Origin: Pseudomonas sp. Ant30-3
GTDB taxonomy: Bacteria; Pseudomonadota; Gammaproteobacteria; Pseudomonadales; Pseudomonadaceae
Reading direction: 5' to 3'
Assembly: GCF_000690905.1 (NCBI RefSeq)
Contig: NZ_JMCL01000059.1
Location: 124,001 to 188,000 of the forward strand
Length of the DNA stretch: 64,000 nucleotides
In this document: positions 29,982-40,430 of the stretch, in pieces
How the letters are laid out: the number at the start of each line of letters is the position of its first letter
Position numbering within the stretch: the stretch's first letter is position 1
Notes under the pieces: model-generated
Database searches by the model: none
What the model was told of the DNA's origin: nothing
What the model saw: only the letters and a program-made list of their open reading frames with translations
Translations under genes and position numbers: made by a program

Positions 29982-30485
29982 TTACTTCAGCTGATTCATG
30001 CGCTCGATGACTTGGCGGGTGATGTCGTACTGAGGCTTGACATCAATCACCGCGCCACGCTCGAAAACCAGGTCGAAAGCACCTTTCTTGATCACTTCTT
30101 CCACAGCGCTGTCCAGTTTCGGCTTCAACTGCTTCAGCATCTCACGGTCGGCAACGGCTTTGGCTTCGTTCAGTTCTTTGGACTGGAACTGGAAGTCACG
30201 GGCCTTTTGCTTGAATTCAAGCTCGAGACGCTCGCGCTCGCCTTGCTGCATTTTGTCGCCGCCCGCCATCAGACGGTCCTGAATGCCTTTGGCACTGCTT
30301 TCCAGTGTCTTGAGCTTGCTCAGCTGAGGCCCGAATTTTTTCTCGGCATCCACAGCGTATTTCTTCGCCGCGTTAGATTCCAGCAGGGCCATCTGATAAT
30401 TCAGGACGGCGATTTTCATGTCGGCAAAAGCCGGGCCTGCTACCAGTACGGTTGCCAGGAGAACCAATTGAGTCAACTTACGCAC
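29982..30485 (-). CDS. skp: Skp (OmpH), periplasmic chaperone
   Basis: Holds unfolded outer-membrane proteins in the periplasm and delivers them to the BAM complex. The 167-residue precursor has a signal peptide (MRKLTQLVLLATVLVAGPAFA) followed by MKIAVLNYQMALLESNAA and a long charged coiled-coil region (about residues 45-125) that forms the tentacles, rich in K, E and Q. It sits directly between bamA and lpxD, as in most gammaproteobacteria. Confidence 0.95.
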   Translation of the reverse strand: MRKLTQLVLLATVLVAGPAFADMKIAVLNYQMALLESNAAKKYAVDAEKKFGPQLSKLKTLESSAKGIQDRLMAGGDKMQQGERERLELEFKQKARDFQFQSKELNEAKAVADREMLKQLKPKLDSAVEEVIKKGAFDLVFERGAVIDVKPQYDITRQVIERMNQLK

Positions 30486-30530
30486 GATGCACTCCTACAA
30501 AATCCATTGTCGTTATCTTGGGTCAGACGC

Positions 30531-32906
30531 TTAGAACGTCTGGCCGAGGGAGAATTGGAACACTTGTGTTTCAGCCTCATCCGGTTTCTTGATCGGCATT
30601 GCCAACGCGAAACTCAAAGGACCCAGTGCGGTGACCCATGTCACACCCACACCGACGGAGCTGGCCATGTTGCTCAGGCTGATTTCGTTGCACTTGGTAT
30701 TGGACTTCGTGCCATCGGTATTGGTGGTATCCGAGCAAGACGAGTCGAAAACGTTACCCACATCCCAGAATACCGAAGTGCGCAGGGAACGTTGATCCTT
30801 GACGAACGGCAGAGGAAACAGAAGCTCTACACCACCCTGGATCAGGACGTTACCACCAAACGGCAGCGGATCCTGGTCAGGGTCCTCCGCCGTGCCAGGG
30901 TTTGTACCCTTACTTGGCGTACTGCGCGGACCCAGCGTGCTGTCTTTGAAGCCCCGAACCGAGTTGAAACCACCGGCGTAGTAGTTCTCGTAGAAAGGCA
31001 AGCCGTCGGTCGAACCGTATCCGTCGCCGTAACCCAACTCGGTGTGCAAGCGCATTGTGTAATTTTCGGACAACGACTGGAACAACTGGCCACGGTAATC
31101 AAGCTTGAAGAACGACAGGTCGCTGCCTGGCGTCGTGGTTTCCAGCACCAGGCTCTGGGAGCGACCACGTGTGGCCAGCACACCTTTGTTCAACGTCGAC
31201 TCGGACCAACCGGCCGAAGCCTTGAAGTTCAGGTACTTGTCGCCTTCCTTGTTCACGAAGTCGAAAATCTCGTCGACGGTGTAAACGCCGGTTTTGATAG
31301 TGTCCTGTTGTGCTGTCAGGCCGAAGGTCAGACGCGAGGTCTCGCTGATCGGGTAACCGACGTTGACGCCCGCACCCAGACTGTCGACAGCATAGCTGGC
31401 GATATCGGTTTCGAGATCATCGTAGTCAGTGGTGCGATAGAACGCGTTGTAACCCAGGCTCACACCGTCAACTGTCCAGTACGGGTCGACATAACCGAAG
31501 TTATAGCGGCTCTGGTATTCACTACGGGTCAGGCCGACGCTGACCTTGTTACCAGTACCGAGGAAGTTGTTCTGGGTGATCGAGCCACCAAGAATCAGAC
31601 CGGCACTCTGAGCGAAACCGACGCTCGCGGTAATCGAACCGGATGCCTGCTCTTCAACGCTGTAATTCACATCAACCTGGTCATCGACGCCTGGCACCGC
31701 TGGCGTTTCGACGTTGACTTCCTTGAAGAAGCCCAGACGCTCAAGACGGGTCTTGGACTGGTCAATCAAATAGGTCGATGCCCAGCCACCTTCCATCTGA
31801 CGCATTTCACGGCGCAGAACTTCGTCTTCCGACTTGGTGTTGCCACGGAAGTTGATGCGGTTGACGTAAGCACGTTTGCCCGGATCGACAGCAAAAGTGA
31901 TATCGACGGTGTTGTCTTCATCATGAGGCTGAGGCACGCCGTTTACGTTGGCGAAGGTGTAGCCCTCGTTACCCAGTCGGCGGGTGATCAGTTCGGACGT
32001 AGTGGTCATCAGCTTGCGCGAGAACACCTGGCCTTTCTGCACCAGCAGCAAAGATTTGACCTGGTCCTCAGGGACTTTCAGGTCACCACTGAGCTTGACG
32101 TCACGAACGGTGTACTTCTCGCCTTCGTTGACGTTGACAGTGATGTAGACGTGTTTCTTGTCCGGGGTGATGGAAACCTGGGTCGAAGCGATATCCATGT
32201 TGATATAGCCACGGTCCAGGTAGTAGGAGCGCAGACGCTCCAAGTCACCAGACAGCTTTTCACGCGCATACTTGTCATCGTTCTTGAAGAACGACAACCA
32301 GTTGGTGGTCTTGAGTTCGAACAGATCGATCAGGTCGTCATCCGGGAAAACCGTGTTGCCCACCACGTTGATGTGCTGGATAGCGGCAACGGTGCCTTCG
32401 TTGATGTTGACCTTCAGCGCCACGCGGTTACGCGGCTGCGACACCACTTCGGTATCGACGGTCGCAGAGTAACGACCTTGAGCGACGTATTGACGCTGCA
32501 GTTCGTTACGAACACCTTCGAGCGTGGCACGCTGGAAGATCTCGCCTTCGGCCAGACCGGATTGTTTGAGACCCTTCATCAGGTCCTCAGTAGAGATCGC
32601 CTTGTTACCTTCGATCTCGATACTGGCGACGGACGGACGCTCGACAACCGTGATGACCAGGACGTTGCCATCGCGGCCCAGCTGGATATCTTGAAAGAAC
32701 CCGGTTTTGAACAACGCACGAGTGGATTCCACCAGGCGACGATCATCCGCCTGTTCACCGACGTTCAACGGCAAGGCACCAAAGACGCTACCCGCGGAGA
32801 CCCGCTGGAGGCCATTGACGCGAATATCAGAGATAGTGAAGGACTCGGCGTGAACTTCGGCGATCATCAATACGGTGAGAACCGCAGTTAGCAGCAGACG
32901 TTTCAT
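30531..32906 (-). CDS. bamA: BamA, outer-membrane protein assembly factor
   Basis: The central Omp85 insertase of the BAM complex. The 791-residue precursor has a signal peptide (MKRLLLTAVLTVLMIAEVHA), five POTRA domains starting at SFTISDIRVNGLQRVS and ending near residue 420, and a 16-strand barrel with the lid-lock motif VRGF in FNSVRGFKDSTLGPRS. The last residues FQFSLGQTF form the aromatic-ended beta-signal. The start at 32906 gives the signal peptide directly. Confidence 0.98.
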   Translation of the reverse strand: MKRLLLTAVLTVLMIAEVHAESFTISDIRVNGLQRVSAGSVFGALPLNVGEQADDRRLVESTRALFKTGFFQDIQLGRDGNVLVITVVERPSVASIEIEGNKAISTEDLMKGLKQSGLAEGEIFQRATLEGVRNELQRQYVAQGRYSATVDTEVVSQPRNRVALKVNINEGTVAAIQHINVVGNTVFPDDDLIDLFELKTTNWLSFFKNDDKYAREKLSGDLERLRSYYLDRGYINMDIASTQVSITPDKKHVYITVNVNEGEKYTVRDVKLSGDLKVPEDQVKSLLLVQKGQVFSRKLMTTTSELITRRLGNEGYTFANVNGVPQPHDEDNTVDITFAVDPGKRAYVNRINFRGNTKSEDEVLRREMRQMEGGWASTYLIDQSKTRLERLGFFKEVNVETPAVPGVDDQVDVNYSVEEQASGSITASVGFAQSAGLILGGSITQNNFLGTGNKVSVGLTRSEYQSRYNFGYVDPYWTVDGVSLGYNAFYRTTDYDDLETDIASYAVDSLGAGVNVGYPISETSRLTFGLTAQQDTIKTGVYTVDEIFDFVNKEGDKYLNFKASAGWSESTLNKGVLATRGRSQSLVLETTTPGSDLSFFKLDYRGQLFQSLSENYTMRLHTELGYGDGYGSTDGLPFYENYYAGGFNSVRGFKDSTLGPRSTPSKGTNPGTAEDPDQDPLPFGGNVLIQGGVELLFPLPFVKDQRSLRTSVFWDVGNVFDSSCSDTTNTDGTKSNTKCNEISLSNMASSVGVGVTWVTALGPLSFALAMPIKKPDEAETQVFQFSLGQTF

Positions 32907-32941
32907 GAAGTCCTTTCTTATTCCAACTGGCAATAAACAAA

Positions 32942-32960
32942 CTGCCGCAAAATGCGGCAG
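32942..32960 (-). terminator. hairpin between rseP and bamA
   Basis: The perfect stem CTGCCGCA / TGCGGCAG with a 3-base loop is followed on the minus strand by TTTGTTTATT. It lies in the 74-bp gap between rseP and bamA and may attenuate readthrough or stabilise the bamA mRNA end. Confidence 0.6.
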
Positions 32961-32980
32961 ATTCGCAATTCAGCGAAGCG

Positions 32981-34333
32981 TTACAGTCGACCCAGATCAT
33001 TGACCAGAGCAAGTAACATCACCCCGACCACCAAACTGATACCGATCTGTATCCCCCAACCCTGCACCCGATCCGACAAGGGACGACCACGCGCCCATTC
33101 GATCAGATAAAACAACAAATGCCCCCCATCCAGTACTGGAATGGGCAGCAAATTCAGAACACCCAGGCTAATACTCAGATAAGCAAGGAAATTCAGGAAA
33201 TCAGCGACACCCGACTGGGCAGAAGCGCCCGCCACTTTAGCAATGGTTATCGGTCCACTCAAGTTTTTTACCGAGAGCTCGCCGAACAACATTTTCTTGA
33301 GCGAATCGAGCGTCAGGATGCTCATGGTCCAGGTGCGTTTAGCTCCTTCGCCAATTGCGGCCAACGGACCGTAACTGACCTCGCGAATCATCTCCGGCGG
33401 CCAGTCGATCGCTTTGACGCCAGCGCCCAGATAACCACTCGGTGCTTTGCTCTCGCCGCGAGCGGCCAACATCACAGAAACATCGATTTGAGCACTGTCG
33501 CGCTCGACCCGCAGCATGATTTTGGTATCTGGATGCATCCGCACCGTGTCGACCACTTGCTGCCAGTCATCCACAGCCTTGCCGTCGAGCGCCAGCAAGC
33601 GATCACCGGTTTTCAGCCCAGCCGCCTGGGCCGGACCTTTCGGGTCGAGCTCAGCAAGGACCGGCGGCAATGCCGGACGCCACGGACGTATCCCCAATGA
33701 GCGAATAGGGTCAGGGTCGTCGGCGCCCTTAAGCCATTCATTCAGCACCAGCTCGCGAGGGGTGTCCGCCGTTGAGCCTTGTTCGCGTACCAGAACTTGC
33801 AGCGAACCACTCTCGCCGAGCCGGCGAACCAGTTGCAGATTGACCGCACTCCAGCCAGTGGTCGCCTCGCCGTCGATGGCAACGATTTCCTGGCCCGCGG
33901 TCAAACCCGCCTTGGCGGCGATGCTGCTGGACTCGACGGCGCCGATGACGGGACGCACCTGCTCGCTGCCGAGCATTGCCAGTACCCAGAAAAAGAACAG
34001 GGCCAGTAAAAAGTTGGCAATCGGACCGGCCGCGACAATGGCAATACGCTGTCGCACCGACTTGCGATTGAAGGATTGGTCGAGCTGATCGAGCGGGACG
34101 TCACCCTCTCGTTCGTCGAGCATTTTTACGTAGCCGCCCAGTGGAATGGCTGCGACCACGAACTCGGTGCCTTGCTTGTCGTGCCAGCGCAGCAACGGCA
34201 TGCCGAAACCTACGGAGAAACGCAGCACTTTGACTCCGCAGCGACGTGCGACCCAAAAATGGCCGAACTCGTGGAAGGTAACCAGCACGCCCAAGGCTAT
34301 AAGGGTGCCGACAATCATATAGAGCGCGCTCAT
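32981..34333 (-). CDS. rseP: RseP, site-2 intramembrane metalloprotease
   Basis: Cleaves the anti-sigma factor of the envelope-stress sigma (RseA/MucA type) inside the inner membrane after the first cut. The 450-residue protein has the zinc motif HEFGH at residues 21-25 in the first membrane helix, two tandem PDZ domains in the middle (around GLTAGQEIVAIDGEA and GLKTGDRLLALDGKA) and the third metal ligand region LLPIPVLDGGHLLFY near the C terminus. In P. aeruginosa the orthologue is MucP, controlling AlgU. Confidence 0.97.
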   Translation of the reverse strand: MSALYMIVGTLIALGVLVTFHEFGHFWVARRCGVKVLRFSVGFGMPLLRWHDKQGTEFVVAAIPLGGYVKMLDEREGDVPLDQLDQSFNRKSVRQRIAIVAAGPIANFLLALFFFWVLAMLGSEQVRPVIGAVESSSIAAKAGLTAGQEIVAIDGEATTGWSAVNLQLVRRLGESGSLQVLVREQGSTADTPRELVLNEWLKGADDPDPIRSLGIRPWRPALPPVLAELDPKGPAQAAGLKTGDRLLALDGKAVDDWQQVVDTVRMHPDTKIMLRVERDSAQIDVSVMLAARGESKAPSGYLGAGVKAIDWPPEMIREVSYGPLAAIGEGAKRTWTMSILTLDSLKKMLFGELSVKNLSGPITIAKVAGASAQSGVADFLNFLAYLSISLGVLNLLPIPVLDGGHLLFYLIEWARGRPLSDRVQGWGIQIGISLVVGVMLLALVNDLGRL

Positions 34334-34367
34334 CTACTTTCTCCGCATTCTTGTCGAGTGCTGCATG

Positions 34368-35558
34368 CTATCGCCCGTGGCGACTCAACCATTGTCCGGC
34401 AAGAACCCGCGCTTTCGCGTCGGCCGTAAACACTGCCTCGAGATCATCCACCGTAACCACAGGCTCGAGATTCAAGACTTCCTCGATGATACTCGCGATT
34501 TCCAGGTAGCGAACCCGCCCGTCGAGAAACGCGGCGACCGCGACCTCGTTCGCAGCATTGAGCATCGCCGGGGCACTGTCGCCCGCCTCGGCAGCCTGCC
34601 GCGCCAAACGCAAGCATGGGAAACGCTGCTCGTCCGGCGCCTGGAAATCCAGACGGGCGATGGCGAACAGATCCAGCGGCGCCACCCCCGAATCAATACG
34701 CTCCGGCCAAGCCAGCGCATTGGAAATAGGTGTGCGCATGTCGGGGTTACCCAACTGCGCCAGAACCGAGCCGTCGATATAGTCGACCAACGAATGAATC
34801 ACGCTTTGCGGATGAATCACCACCTCGACCTGCGACGGCTTTGCATCGAACAGCCAGCAGGCTTCGATGAGCTCCAGACCCTTGTTCATCATGCTCGCCG
34901 AATCGACCGAAATCTTGCGGCCCATGGACCAGGTCGGATGCGCGCATGCCTGCTCGGGGGAAACATGCCCCAGTTCGGCCAACGGCGTCTGCCGGAACGG
35001 ACCACCCGAGGCTGTCAGCAAAATCCGCCGAACACCTACCGCACCCAGGCCGCGGGAAAAGTCCTGCGGCATGCATTGAAAAATTGCATTGTGCTCGCTG
35101 TCGATCGGCAGCAATACCGAGCCGCTCTTGCGCACGGCCTGCATGAACAAGGCACCGGACATTACCAGCGCTTCTTTATTGGCCAGCAGGATTTTCTTAC
35201 CGGCCTCGACCGCCGCCAATGTCGGACGCAAACCTGCCGCACCGACGATGGCCGCCATGACCGTATCGACTTCGGGAGCACAAGCTACCTGACACAGCCC
35301 TTCTTCCCCAACCAACACGCGAGTCGAAAGGCCGGCGGCGCGCAAATCGTCTTGGAGAGTGCGAGCAGCAGCCATCTCCGGCACCACCGCAAAGCGCGGC
35401 GCATGGCGTACGCACAACGCCAGCAGCTCACTCAGGCGAGTGAAGCCGGTCAGGGCGAACACCTGATAACGATCGGGGTGACGCGCAATGACATCGAGGG
35501 TGCTCAGACCGATCGAACCGGTCGCCCCCAGGACCGTAACCTGCTGGGGGCGACTCAC
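34368..35558 (-). CDS. dxr: Dxr, 1-deoxy-D-xylulose 5-phosphate reductoisomerase
   Basis: The committed step of the MEP pathway, NADPH-dependent. The 396-residue protein has [25 protein letters not shown] at the N terminus, [25 protein letters not shown] and [11 protein letters not shown]. The start is GTG at 35558, overlapping the cdsA stop by 4 bp (GTGA), giving [11 protein letters not shown]. Another GTG 15 bases upstream is possible, but the overlap start fits the family. A 34-bp gap leads to rseP. Confidence 0.96.
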   Translation of the reverse strand: MSRPQQVTVLGATGSIGLSTLDVIARHPDRYQVFALTGFTRLSELLALCVRHAPRFAVVPEMAAARTLQDDLRAAGLSTRVLVGEEGLCQVACAPEVDTVMAAIVGAAGLRPTLAAVEAGKKILLANKEALVMSGALFMQAVRKSGSVLLPIDSEHNAIFQCMPQDFSRGLGAVGVRRILLTASGGPFRQTPLAELGHVSPEQACAHPTWSMGRKISVDSASMMNKGLELIEACWLFDAKPSQVEVVIHPQSVIHSLVDYIDGSVLAQLGNPDMRTPISNALAWPERIDSGVAPLDLFAIARLDFQAPDEQRFPCLRLARQAAEAGDSAPAMLNAANEVAVAAFLDGRVRYLEIASIIEEVLNLEPVVTVDDLEAVFTADAKARVLAGQWLSRHGR

Positions 35559-36361
35559 GGTGCCGCCATCCACAACAACACCGCGAAGATCGGAATCGCC
35601 GCCGTCAGGCTGTCGATGCGATCCAGCACGCCGCCGTGACCGGGCAGCAGATTACTGCTGTCCTTGATGCCGGACTGACGCTTGAACATGCTTTCAGTAA
35701 GGTCGCCGACCACCGAGATGAACACGATGATGGCCGCGCCGAGCAGACCGATCAGGATCTGGCCCAAGCTCCAGTCACGAACCACACCGACGATTGCGGT
35801 CAGCACCAGGCTCAGCGCGAGGCCGCCGTACACACCTTCCCAGCTTTTGCCGGGACTGACGTGCGGTGCGAGCTTGCGTTTACCAAATTTGCGGCCGGAG
35901 AAGTACGCACCGATGTCGGCGCCCCAGACCAGAACCATCACTGCCATGATCAGCCAGTTGCCCAACGGCGCCTGCTTGATCTGGACCAGACCTTGCCAGG
36001 CCGGCAGCAGGATTAACAAGCCGATCACCAGTTTGCAGGCGGCACTCGACCAGTGCGCAGCGGAACCCGGATAAGTCAGCACCAGATACGTCGCCACCGC
36101 CCACCAGAGCACAGCTGCCCCCAGCACCCAAGGGGCAAGGCCCGGCAGGAGATGCATGAAAAACAACATCAACGCGACCACCGCAGCGTAGCCAACGCGA
36201 GCCGACTGCGCGGTGAAGCCTGCGAGGCGCGCCCACTCCCAGGCGCCGAGCGTCACGACCAGCCCGATAAACAGGGCAAACCCCGTACCCTCAAGCAGGA
36301 AAAAGCCGCACAAGGCAATCGGCAGCAGGATCAGTGCAGTGATGATTCGTTGTTTAAGCAT
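35555..36361 (-). CDS. cdsA: CdsA, phosphatidate cytidylyltransferase
   Basis: Makes CDP-diacylglycerol, the precursor of all bacterial phospholipids, at the inner membrane. The 268-residue protein is strongly hydrophobic with about eight membrane segments and has the CDP-alcohol signature [36 protein letters not shown] near the C terminus (residues about 215-250). It shares single-base or 4-bp overlaps with uppS and dxr, so the three are one tight operon. Confidence 0.97.
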   Translation of the reverse strand: MLKQRIITALILLPIALCGFFLLEGTGFALFIGLVVTLGAWEWARLAGFTAQSARVGYAAVVALMLFFMHLLPGLAPWVLGAAVLWWAVATYLVLTYPGSAAHWSSAACKLVIGLLILLPAWQGLVQIKQAPLGNWLIMAVMVLVWGADIGAYFSGRKFGKRKLAPHVSPGKSWEGVYGGLALSLVLTAIVGVVRDWSLGQILIGLLGAAIIVFISVVGDLTESMFKRQSGIKDSSNLLPGHGGVLDRIDSLTAAIPIFAVLLWMAAP

Positions 36362-37116
36362 TAAACCCGGGCTCCAGCCTCGACCTGCTCGCTCGTTTTA
36401 CCGAAGCGACGCTGGCGAGATGCGAAATCGGCCAGCGCGGTGCGCATGGCGTCGTGTTTGAAGTCCGGCCAGAACAGGTCGGAGAAGTACAACTCGGCGT
36501 ATGCCAGCTGCCACAGCAGGAAGTTACTGATGCGGTGTTCACCACCGGTACGGATGCACAAATCCGGCAACGGCAGATCGCCGGTTGCCAGACAGGTTTG
36601 CAGCAGTTCCGGTGTGATGTCTTCCGGACGCAGGTGGCCGGCCTGAACTTCCCGCGCCAGACGCTGTGCGGCCTGCGCGATGTCCCACTGGCCACCGTAG
36701 TTGGCGGCGATCTGCAGGACAAAGCGGTTGGAGCCCGCCGTCATGGCCTCGGCCTCCCGCATGGCGACCTGCAACTCCGGATGGAAGCGCGAACGGTCAC
36801 CAATGATGCGCAGACAGATGTTGTTGTCGTTGAGGCGCTTGGCCTCCCGACGCAATGCCTTGAAGAACAGGTCCATCAGGGCGCTGACTTCATCGGCCGG
36901 ACGCTGCCAGTTCTCGCTGGAGAAGGCAAACAGGGTCAACACTTCAACCTTGGCCTCGGCACACACCTCGATCACTGCACGAACGGCATCCACACCCGCT
37001 TTATGCCCGGCGACACCCGGCATAAAGCGTTTCTTCGCCCAGCGATTGTTACCATCCATGATGATCGCGACGTGGCGCGGCACCGCGGACGGCGCAGCCT
37101 GCTTGGTCTTTTCCAT
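36361..37116 (-). CDS. uppS: UppS, undecaprenyl diphosphate synthase
   Basis: Cis-prenyltransferase that makes the C55 lipid carrier for peptidoglycan and O-antigen. The 251-residue protein has the signature HVAIIMDGNNRWAKKRFMPG with the catalytic Asp, LTLFAFSSENWQRP, and the C-terminal motif RTGGEHRISNFLLWQLAYAELYF. A 13-bp gap separates it from frr and it overlaps the cdsA start by one base. Confidence 0.97.
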   Translation of the reverse strand: MEKTKQAAPSAVPRHVAIIMDGNNRWAKKRFMPGVAGHKAGVDAVRAVIEVCAEAKVEVLTLFAFSSENWQRPADEVSALMDLFFKALRREAKRLNDNNICLRIIGDRSRFHPELQVAMREAEAMTAGSNRFVLQIAANYGGQWDIAQAAQRLAREVQAGHLRPEDITPELLQTCLATGDLPLPDLCIRTGGEHRISNFLLWQLAYAELYFSDLFWPDFKHDAMRTALADFASRQRRFGKTSEQVEAGARV

Positions 37117-37129
37117 GTAAACGCGACCC

Positions 37130-37687
37130 TTATACGGCCATCAGGTCCGCTTCTTTTTGCTTGGTCGCCGCGTCGATATCGGCCTCAGCCTTATCGGTGA
37201 GCTTCTGGATATCGGCAGCAGCACGACGCTCTTCGTCTTCGCTGATTTCCTTGTCCTTGACCAATTTTTTCAGATCACCCAATGCATCGCGACGGATGTT
37301 GCGCACGGCAACCCGGGCGTCTTCGGCGGCGCTACGAGCCTGCTTGGTGAAGCCCTTGCGGGTTTCTTCTGTCAGGGCGGGCATGGAGATCAGCAACAAC
37401 TCACCCAGGTTGGTCGGGTTGAGGTTCAAACCAGCGCTCTGGATCGCCTTGTCGACGGCAGCCAGCATATTGCGCTCGAACGCCACGACCTGAAGGGTGC
37501 GGGAGTCTTTTACTGTGACGTTGGCAACGCCGCTCAACGGAGTGTCCGCGCCATAGTAAGGCACCATTACGCTACCCAGGATGCTCGGGTGAGCCTTGCC
37601 GGTGCGGATCTGGCCAAACGCGTGGGACAGAGATTCCAGGGATTTTTGCATGCGCTCTTGAGCGTCTTTCTTGATTTCGTTGATCAT
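37130..37687 (-). CDS. frr: Frr, ribosome recycling factor
   Basis: Splits the post-termination ribosome with EF-G. The 185-residue protein begins [20 protein letters not shown], with the conserved [19 protein letters not shown] and the LPALTEE-type hinge ([20 protein letters not shown]), and ends in a long helix with [24 protein letters not shown]. Its start overlaps the pyrH stop by 4 bp. Confidence 0.98.
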   Translation of the reverse strand: MINEIKKDAQERMQKSLESLSHAFGQIRTGKAHPSILGSVMVPYYGADTPLSGVANVTVKDSRTLQVVAFERNMLAAVDKAIQSAGLNLNPTNLGELLLISMPALTEETRKGFTKQARSAAEDARVAVRNIRRDALGDLKKLVKDKEISEDEERRAAADIQKLTDKAEADIDAATKQKEADLMAV

Positions 37688-38427
37688 TGTTGGCCTTCCT
37701 CGATCAGGGTCCCTTCAGCGCCGCCATGTACGATGTTCAGCAGGGCGCCGGGCTTGTTCATGTTAAATACGCGCAATGGCATCTTGTGATCGCGGCACAG
37801 GCAAATGGCCGTTAGATCCATCACGCCCAGCTTGCGATCCAGCACTTCATCATAAGTCAGATGATCGAACTTCTCGGCATGCGGGTCTTTGAATGGGTCA
37901 GCGGTGTAGACGCCATCGACCTTGGTCGCCTTGAGCACGACATCGGCGTCGATTTCGATTGCACGCAGGCAGGCTGCCGAATCCGTAGTAAAGAACGGAT
38001 TACCGGTACCGGCTGCGAAAATCACGACTTCCTTGGCGTTCAGATGACGCATGGCTTTGCGACGATCGTAATGATCAGTCACGCCGACCATGGAAATGGC
38101 CGACATCACGATGGCCGAGATATTGGCACGTTCCAGCGCATCGCGCATGGCCAGGGCGTTCATCACAGTGGCCAGCATGCCCATGTGATCCCCGGTCACC
38201 CGATCCATGCCGGCTGCACTCAGCGCGGCACCGCGGAACAGGTTGCCGCCGCCAATCACCAGACCCACCTGAACGCCGATGCCGACCAGTTGGCCAACTT
38301 CCAGCGCCATGCGATCCAGGACTTTCGGGTCGATCCCGAACTCTTCCGAGCCCATCAGGGCCTCGCCGCTAAGCTTGAGTAGAATGCGTTTATAGCGAGC
38401 CTGATAACCACTGCCCTGCTGAGCCAT
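37684..38427 (-). CDS. pyrH: PyrH, UMP kinase
   Basis: Phosphorylates UMP to UDP; feedback-inhibited by UTP and activated by GTP in proteobacteria. The 247-residue amino-acid-kinase fold protein has [40 protein letters not shown] and the late [19 protein letters not shown] motif. It lies 210 bp after tsf; the tsf terminator lies between them, so pyrH-frr-uppS-cdsA-dxr likely starts from its own promoter. Confidence 0.98.
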   Translation of the reverse strand: MAQQGSGYQARYKRILLKLSGEALMGSEEFGIDPKVLDRMALEVGQLVGIGVQVGLVIGGGNLFRGAALSAAGMDRVTGDHMGMLATVMNALAMRDALERANISAIVMSAISMVGVTDHYDRRKAMRHLNAKEVVIFAAGTGNPFFTTDSAACLRAIEIDADVVLKATKVDGVYTADPFKDPHAEKFDHLTYDEVLDRKLGVMDLTAICLCRDHKMPLRVFNMNKPGALLNIVHGGAEGTLIEEGQQ

Positions 38428-38580
38428 TGCGAATCTCTCCTGCGGCGTATTTTAAAAATTCTTTGCGAGCTGTTTACAGCTGGCGTTCACTCTAGCTTGG
38501 CGCTGCTTCAGCGCCATCGGAACATGGCTTTGTAAGCCAGTTCCTCAAGGAAACCAATACAAAATTGGCACCCCATTTGA

Positions 38581-38614
38581 AAAGAGGCTGCGCGCGTTAG
38601 CGGGCAGCCTCTTC
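38581..38614 (-). terminator. tsf terminator
   Basis: The stem AAGAGGCTGC / GCAGCCTCTT with a 12-base loop is followed on the minus strand by TTTTC, 23 bp after the tsf stop. Confidence 0.75.
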
Positions 38615-38636
38615 AGGGCGACAGTTGAAAACTGTC

Positions 38637-39500
38637 TTATTGCTTGGCGGCAGCCAGCTGGGCAGCAACTTCTTCAGCGAAGTTGTCGACCGGCTTCTCG
38701 ATGCCTTCGCCTACTTTGAAGTAGGTGAAGGAAACGATTTCAGCACCGGCTTTCTTGGCCAGTTCACCGACCTTGATTTCAGGGTTCTTGACGAACGCCT
38801 GCTCAACCAGGCTCGCTTCAGCCAGGAACTTGCTGATACGGCCTTTGACCATGTTTTCAACGATGTTCTCTGGCTTGCCAGCGATCTTGTCAGCGTTGAG
38901 GGTCAGGAACACGCCTTTCTCGCGCTCTACTGCTTCAGCGGAAACTTCCGATGGCAGCAGGAATTCCGGGTTGGTAGCCGCTACGTGCATAGCGATGTCT
39001 TTGGCCAGCTCAACGTCGCCGCCCTTCAGAACAACCGCAACACCGATCTTGTTGCCGTGCAGGTAACCACCAACAACATCACCTTCTACGCGAGCCAGAC
39101 GACGGATGTTGACGTTTTCGCCAACCTTGCCGACCAGTACCAGGCGATCAGCTTCTTGAGCTTCGATCAGCGGAGCGACGTCAGTCAGCTTGTCAGCGAA
39201 GGCTTTTTCAACGCTGGAAGCGACGAATGCCTTGAAGTCGTCCTGCAGAGCCAGGAAGTCGGTCTGCGAGTTCACTTCCAGCAGAACAGCGGACTTGCCG
39301 TCTTCTTTAAGAGCGATTGCGCCTTCAGCAGCAACGTTGCCTGCTTTCTTGGCAGCCTTGATGGCGCCCGAAGCACGCATGTCATCAATGGCTTTTTCGA
39401 TGTCGCCGCCAGCCTTGGTCAAGGCCTTTTTGCAATCCATCATGCCTTCGCCAGTACGCTCGCGCAGTTCTTTGACCAACGCTGCAGTAATCTCTGCCAT
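38637..39500 (-). CDS. tsf: EF-Ts, translation elongation factor Ts
   Basis: Exchanges GDP for GTP on EF-Tu. The 287-residue protein begins MAEITAALVKELRERTGEGMMDCKKAL, a UBA-like N-terminal domain with the family signature, followed by VLLEVNSQTDFLA and DIAMHVAATNPEFL. Codon use is strongly biased, as for a highly expressed gene. rpsB lies 192 bp upstream with a hairpin in between. Confidence 0.98.
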   Translation of the reverse strand: MAEITAALVKELRERTGEGMMDCKKALTKAGGDIEKAIDDMRASGAIKAAKKAGNVAAEGAIALKEDGKSAVLLEVNSQTDFLALQDDFKAFVASSVEKAFADKLTDVAPLIEAQEADRLVLVGKVGENVNIRRLARVEGDVVGGYLHGNKIGVAVVLKGGDVELAKDIAMHVAATNPEFLLPSEVSAEAVEREKGVFLTLNADKIAGKPENIVENMVKGRISKFLAEASLVEQAFVKNPEIKVGELAKKAGAEIVSFTYFKVGEGIEKPVDNFAEEVAAQLAAAKQ

Positions 39501-39637
39501 TTCAAAATCCTCTTGGATAGGTTTTCAACCATTCCACCCGATCGATCGGGCGATCAATTCTTCCCCAACCACCCTTGTTAGCAGCTGCAAGTTACAAATG
39601 CTGTAATTGCGCCACCGGACAAATGGTTTTCGAGGTG

Positions 39638-39666
39638 GCAAAAAGGGGGCCAAGCCCCCTTTTTGC
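39638..39666 (-). terminator. hairpin between rpsB and tsf
   Basis: A 13-bp stem GCAAAAAGGGGGC / GCCCCCTTTTTGC with a 3-base loop lies 27 bp after the rpsB stop. It has the A and T tracts of a terminator built into the stem. Since tsf follows in the same direction it may be a partial terminator setting the rpsB to tsf ratio. Confidence 0.75.
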
Positions 39667-39692
39667 TTACTGAGTCAACGCCAGGGCGTCAA

Positions 39693-40430
39693 TTACTCAG
39701 CTGCAGCTGCCGGAGCTTCTTCAACGAACTGCTCGGTGCCGCCAGCAACGTGGTTGCGACCGCGGATAACTGCGTCAGCCATCGAACCCATGTACAACTG
39801 GATAGCGCGGATTGCGTCATCGTTGCCTGGAATGATGTAGTCAACGCCTTCCGGGCTGCTGTTGGTATCGACAACGCCGATTACCGGGATGCCCAGCTTG
39901 TTGGCTTCGGTGATCGCGATGCGCTCGTGATCAACGTCGATAACGAACAAAGCGTCTGGCAGACCGCCCATGTCCTTGATACCACCCAGGGAACGATCGA
40001 GCTTCTCAAGATCGCGAGTGCGCATCAGCGCTTCTTTCTTGGTCAGCTTGGCGAAAGTACCGTCTTCGGCTTGCACTTCAAGGTCACGCAGACGCTTGAT
40101 GGAAGCACGGATGGTTTTGAAGTTGGTCAGCATGCCGCCCAACCAGCGGTGATCGACGTACGGCGAACCGCAACGTGCTGCTTCTTCAGCAACGATCTTG
40201 CCAGCGGAACGCTTGGTGCCGACGAACAGAATCTTGTTTTTGCCCTGGGCCAGACGCTCTACGAAAGTCAGAGCTTCGTTGAACATTGGCAGGGTTTTTT
40301 CAAGGTTGATAATGTGGATCTTGTTGCGCGCGCCGAAAATGTACTTGCCCATTTTCGGGTTCCAGTAACGGGTCTGGTGACCGAAGTGCACACCGGCCTT
40401 CAGCATATCGCGCATGTTGACTTGGGACAT
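39693..40430 (-). CDS. rpsB: Ribosomal protein S2
   Basis: Small-subunit ribosomal protein S2. The 245-residue protein begins [27 protein letters not shown] and has the S2 signature segments [17 protein letters not shown] and [25 protein letters not shown]; the C terminus is Ala/Glu-rich. It heads the rpsB-tsf pair and has a leader of about 130 nt. Confidence 0.98.
   Translation of the reverse strand: MSQVNMRDMLKAGVHFGHQTRYWNPKMGKYIFGARNKIHIINLEKTLPMFNEALTFVERLAQGKNKILFVGTKRSAGKIVAEEAARCGSPYVDHRWLGGMLTNFKTIRASIKRLRDLEVQAEDGTFAKLTKKEALMRTRDLEKLDRSLGGIKDMGGLPDALFVIDVDHERIAITEANKLGIPVIGVVDTNSSPEGVDYIIPGNDDAIRAIQLYMGSMADAVIRGRNHVAGGTEQFVEEAPAAAAE

Noticed and set aside
30012..32891. A 959-codon plus-strand open frame antisense to skp and bamA
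   Set aside because: It mirrors strongly conserved genes on the other strand and crosses their intergenic gap. Long antisense frames are expected in GC-rich DNA with biased third positions. The translation has no domain character.
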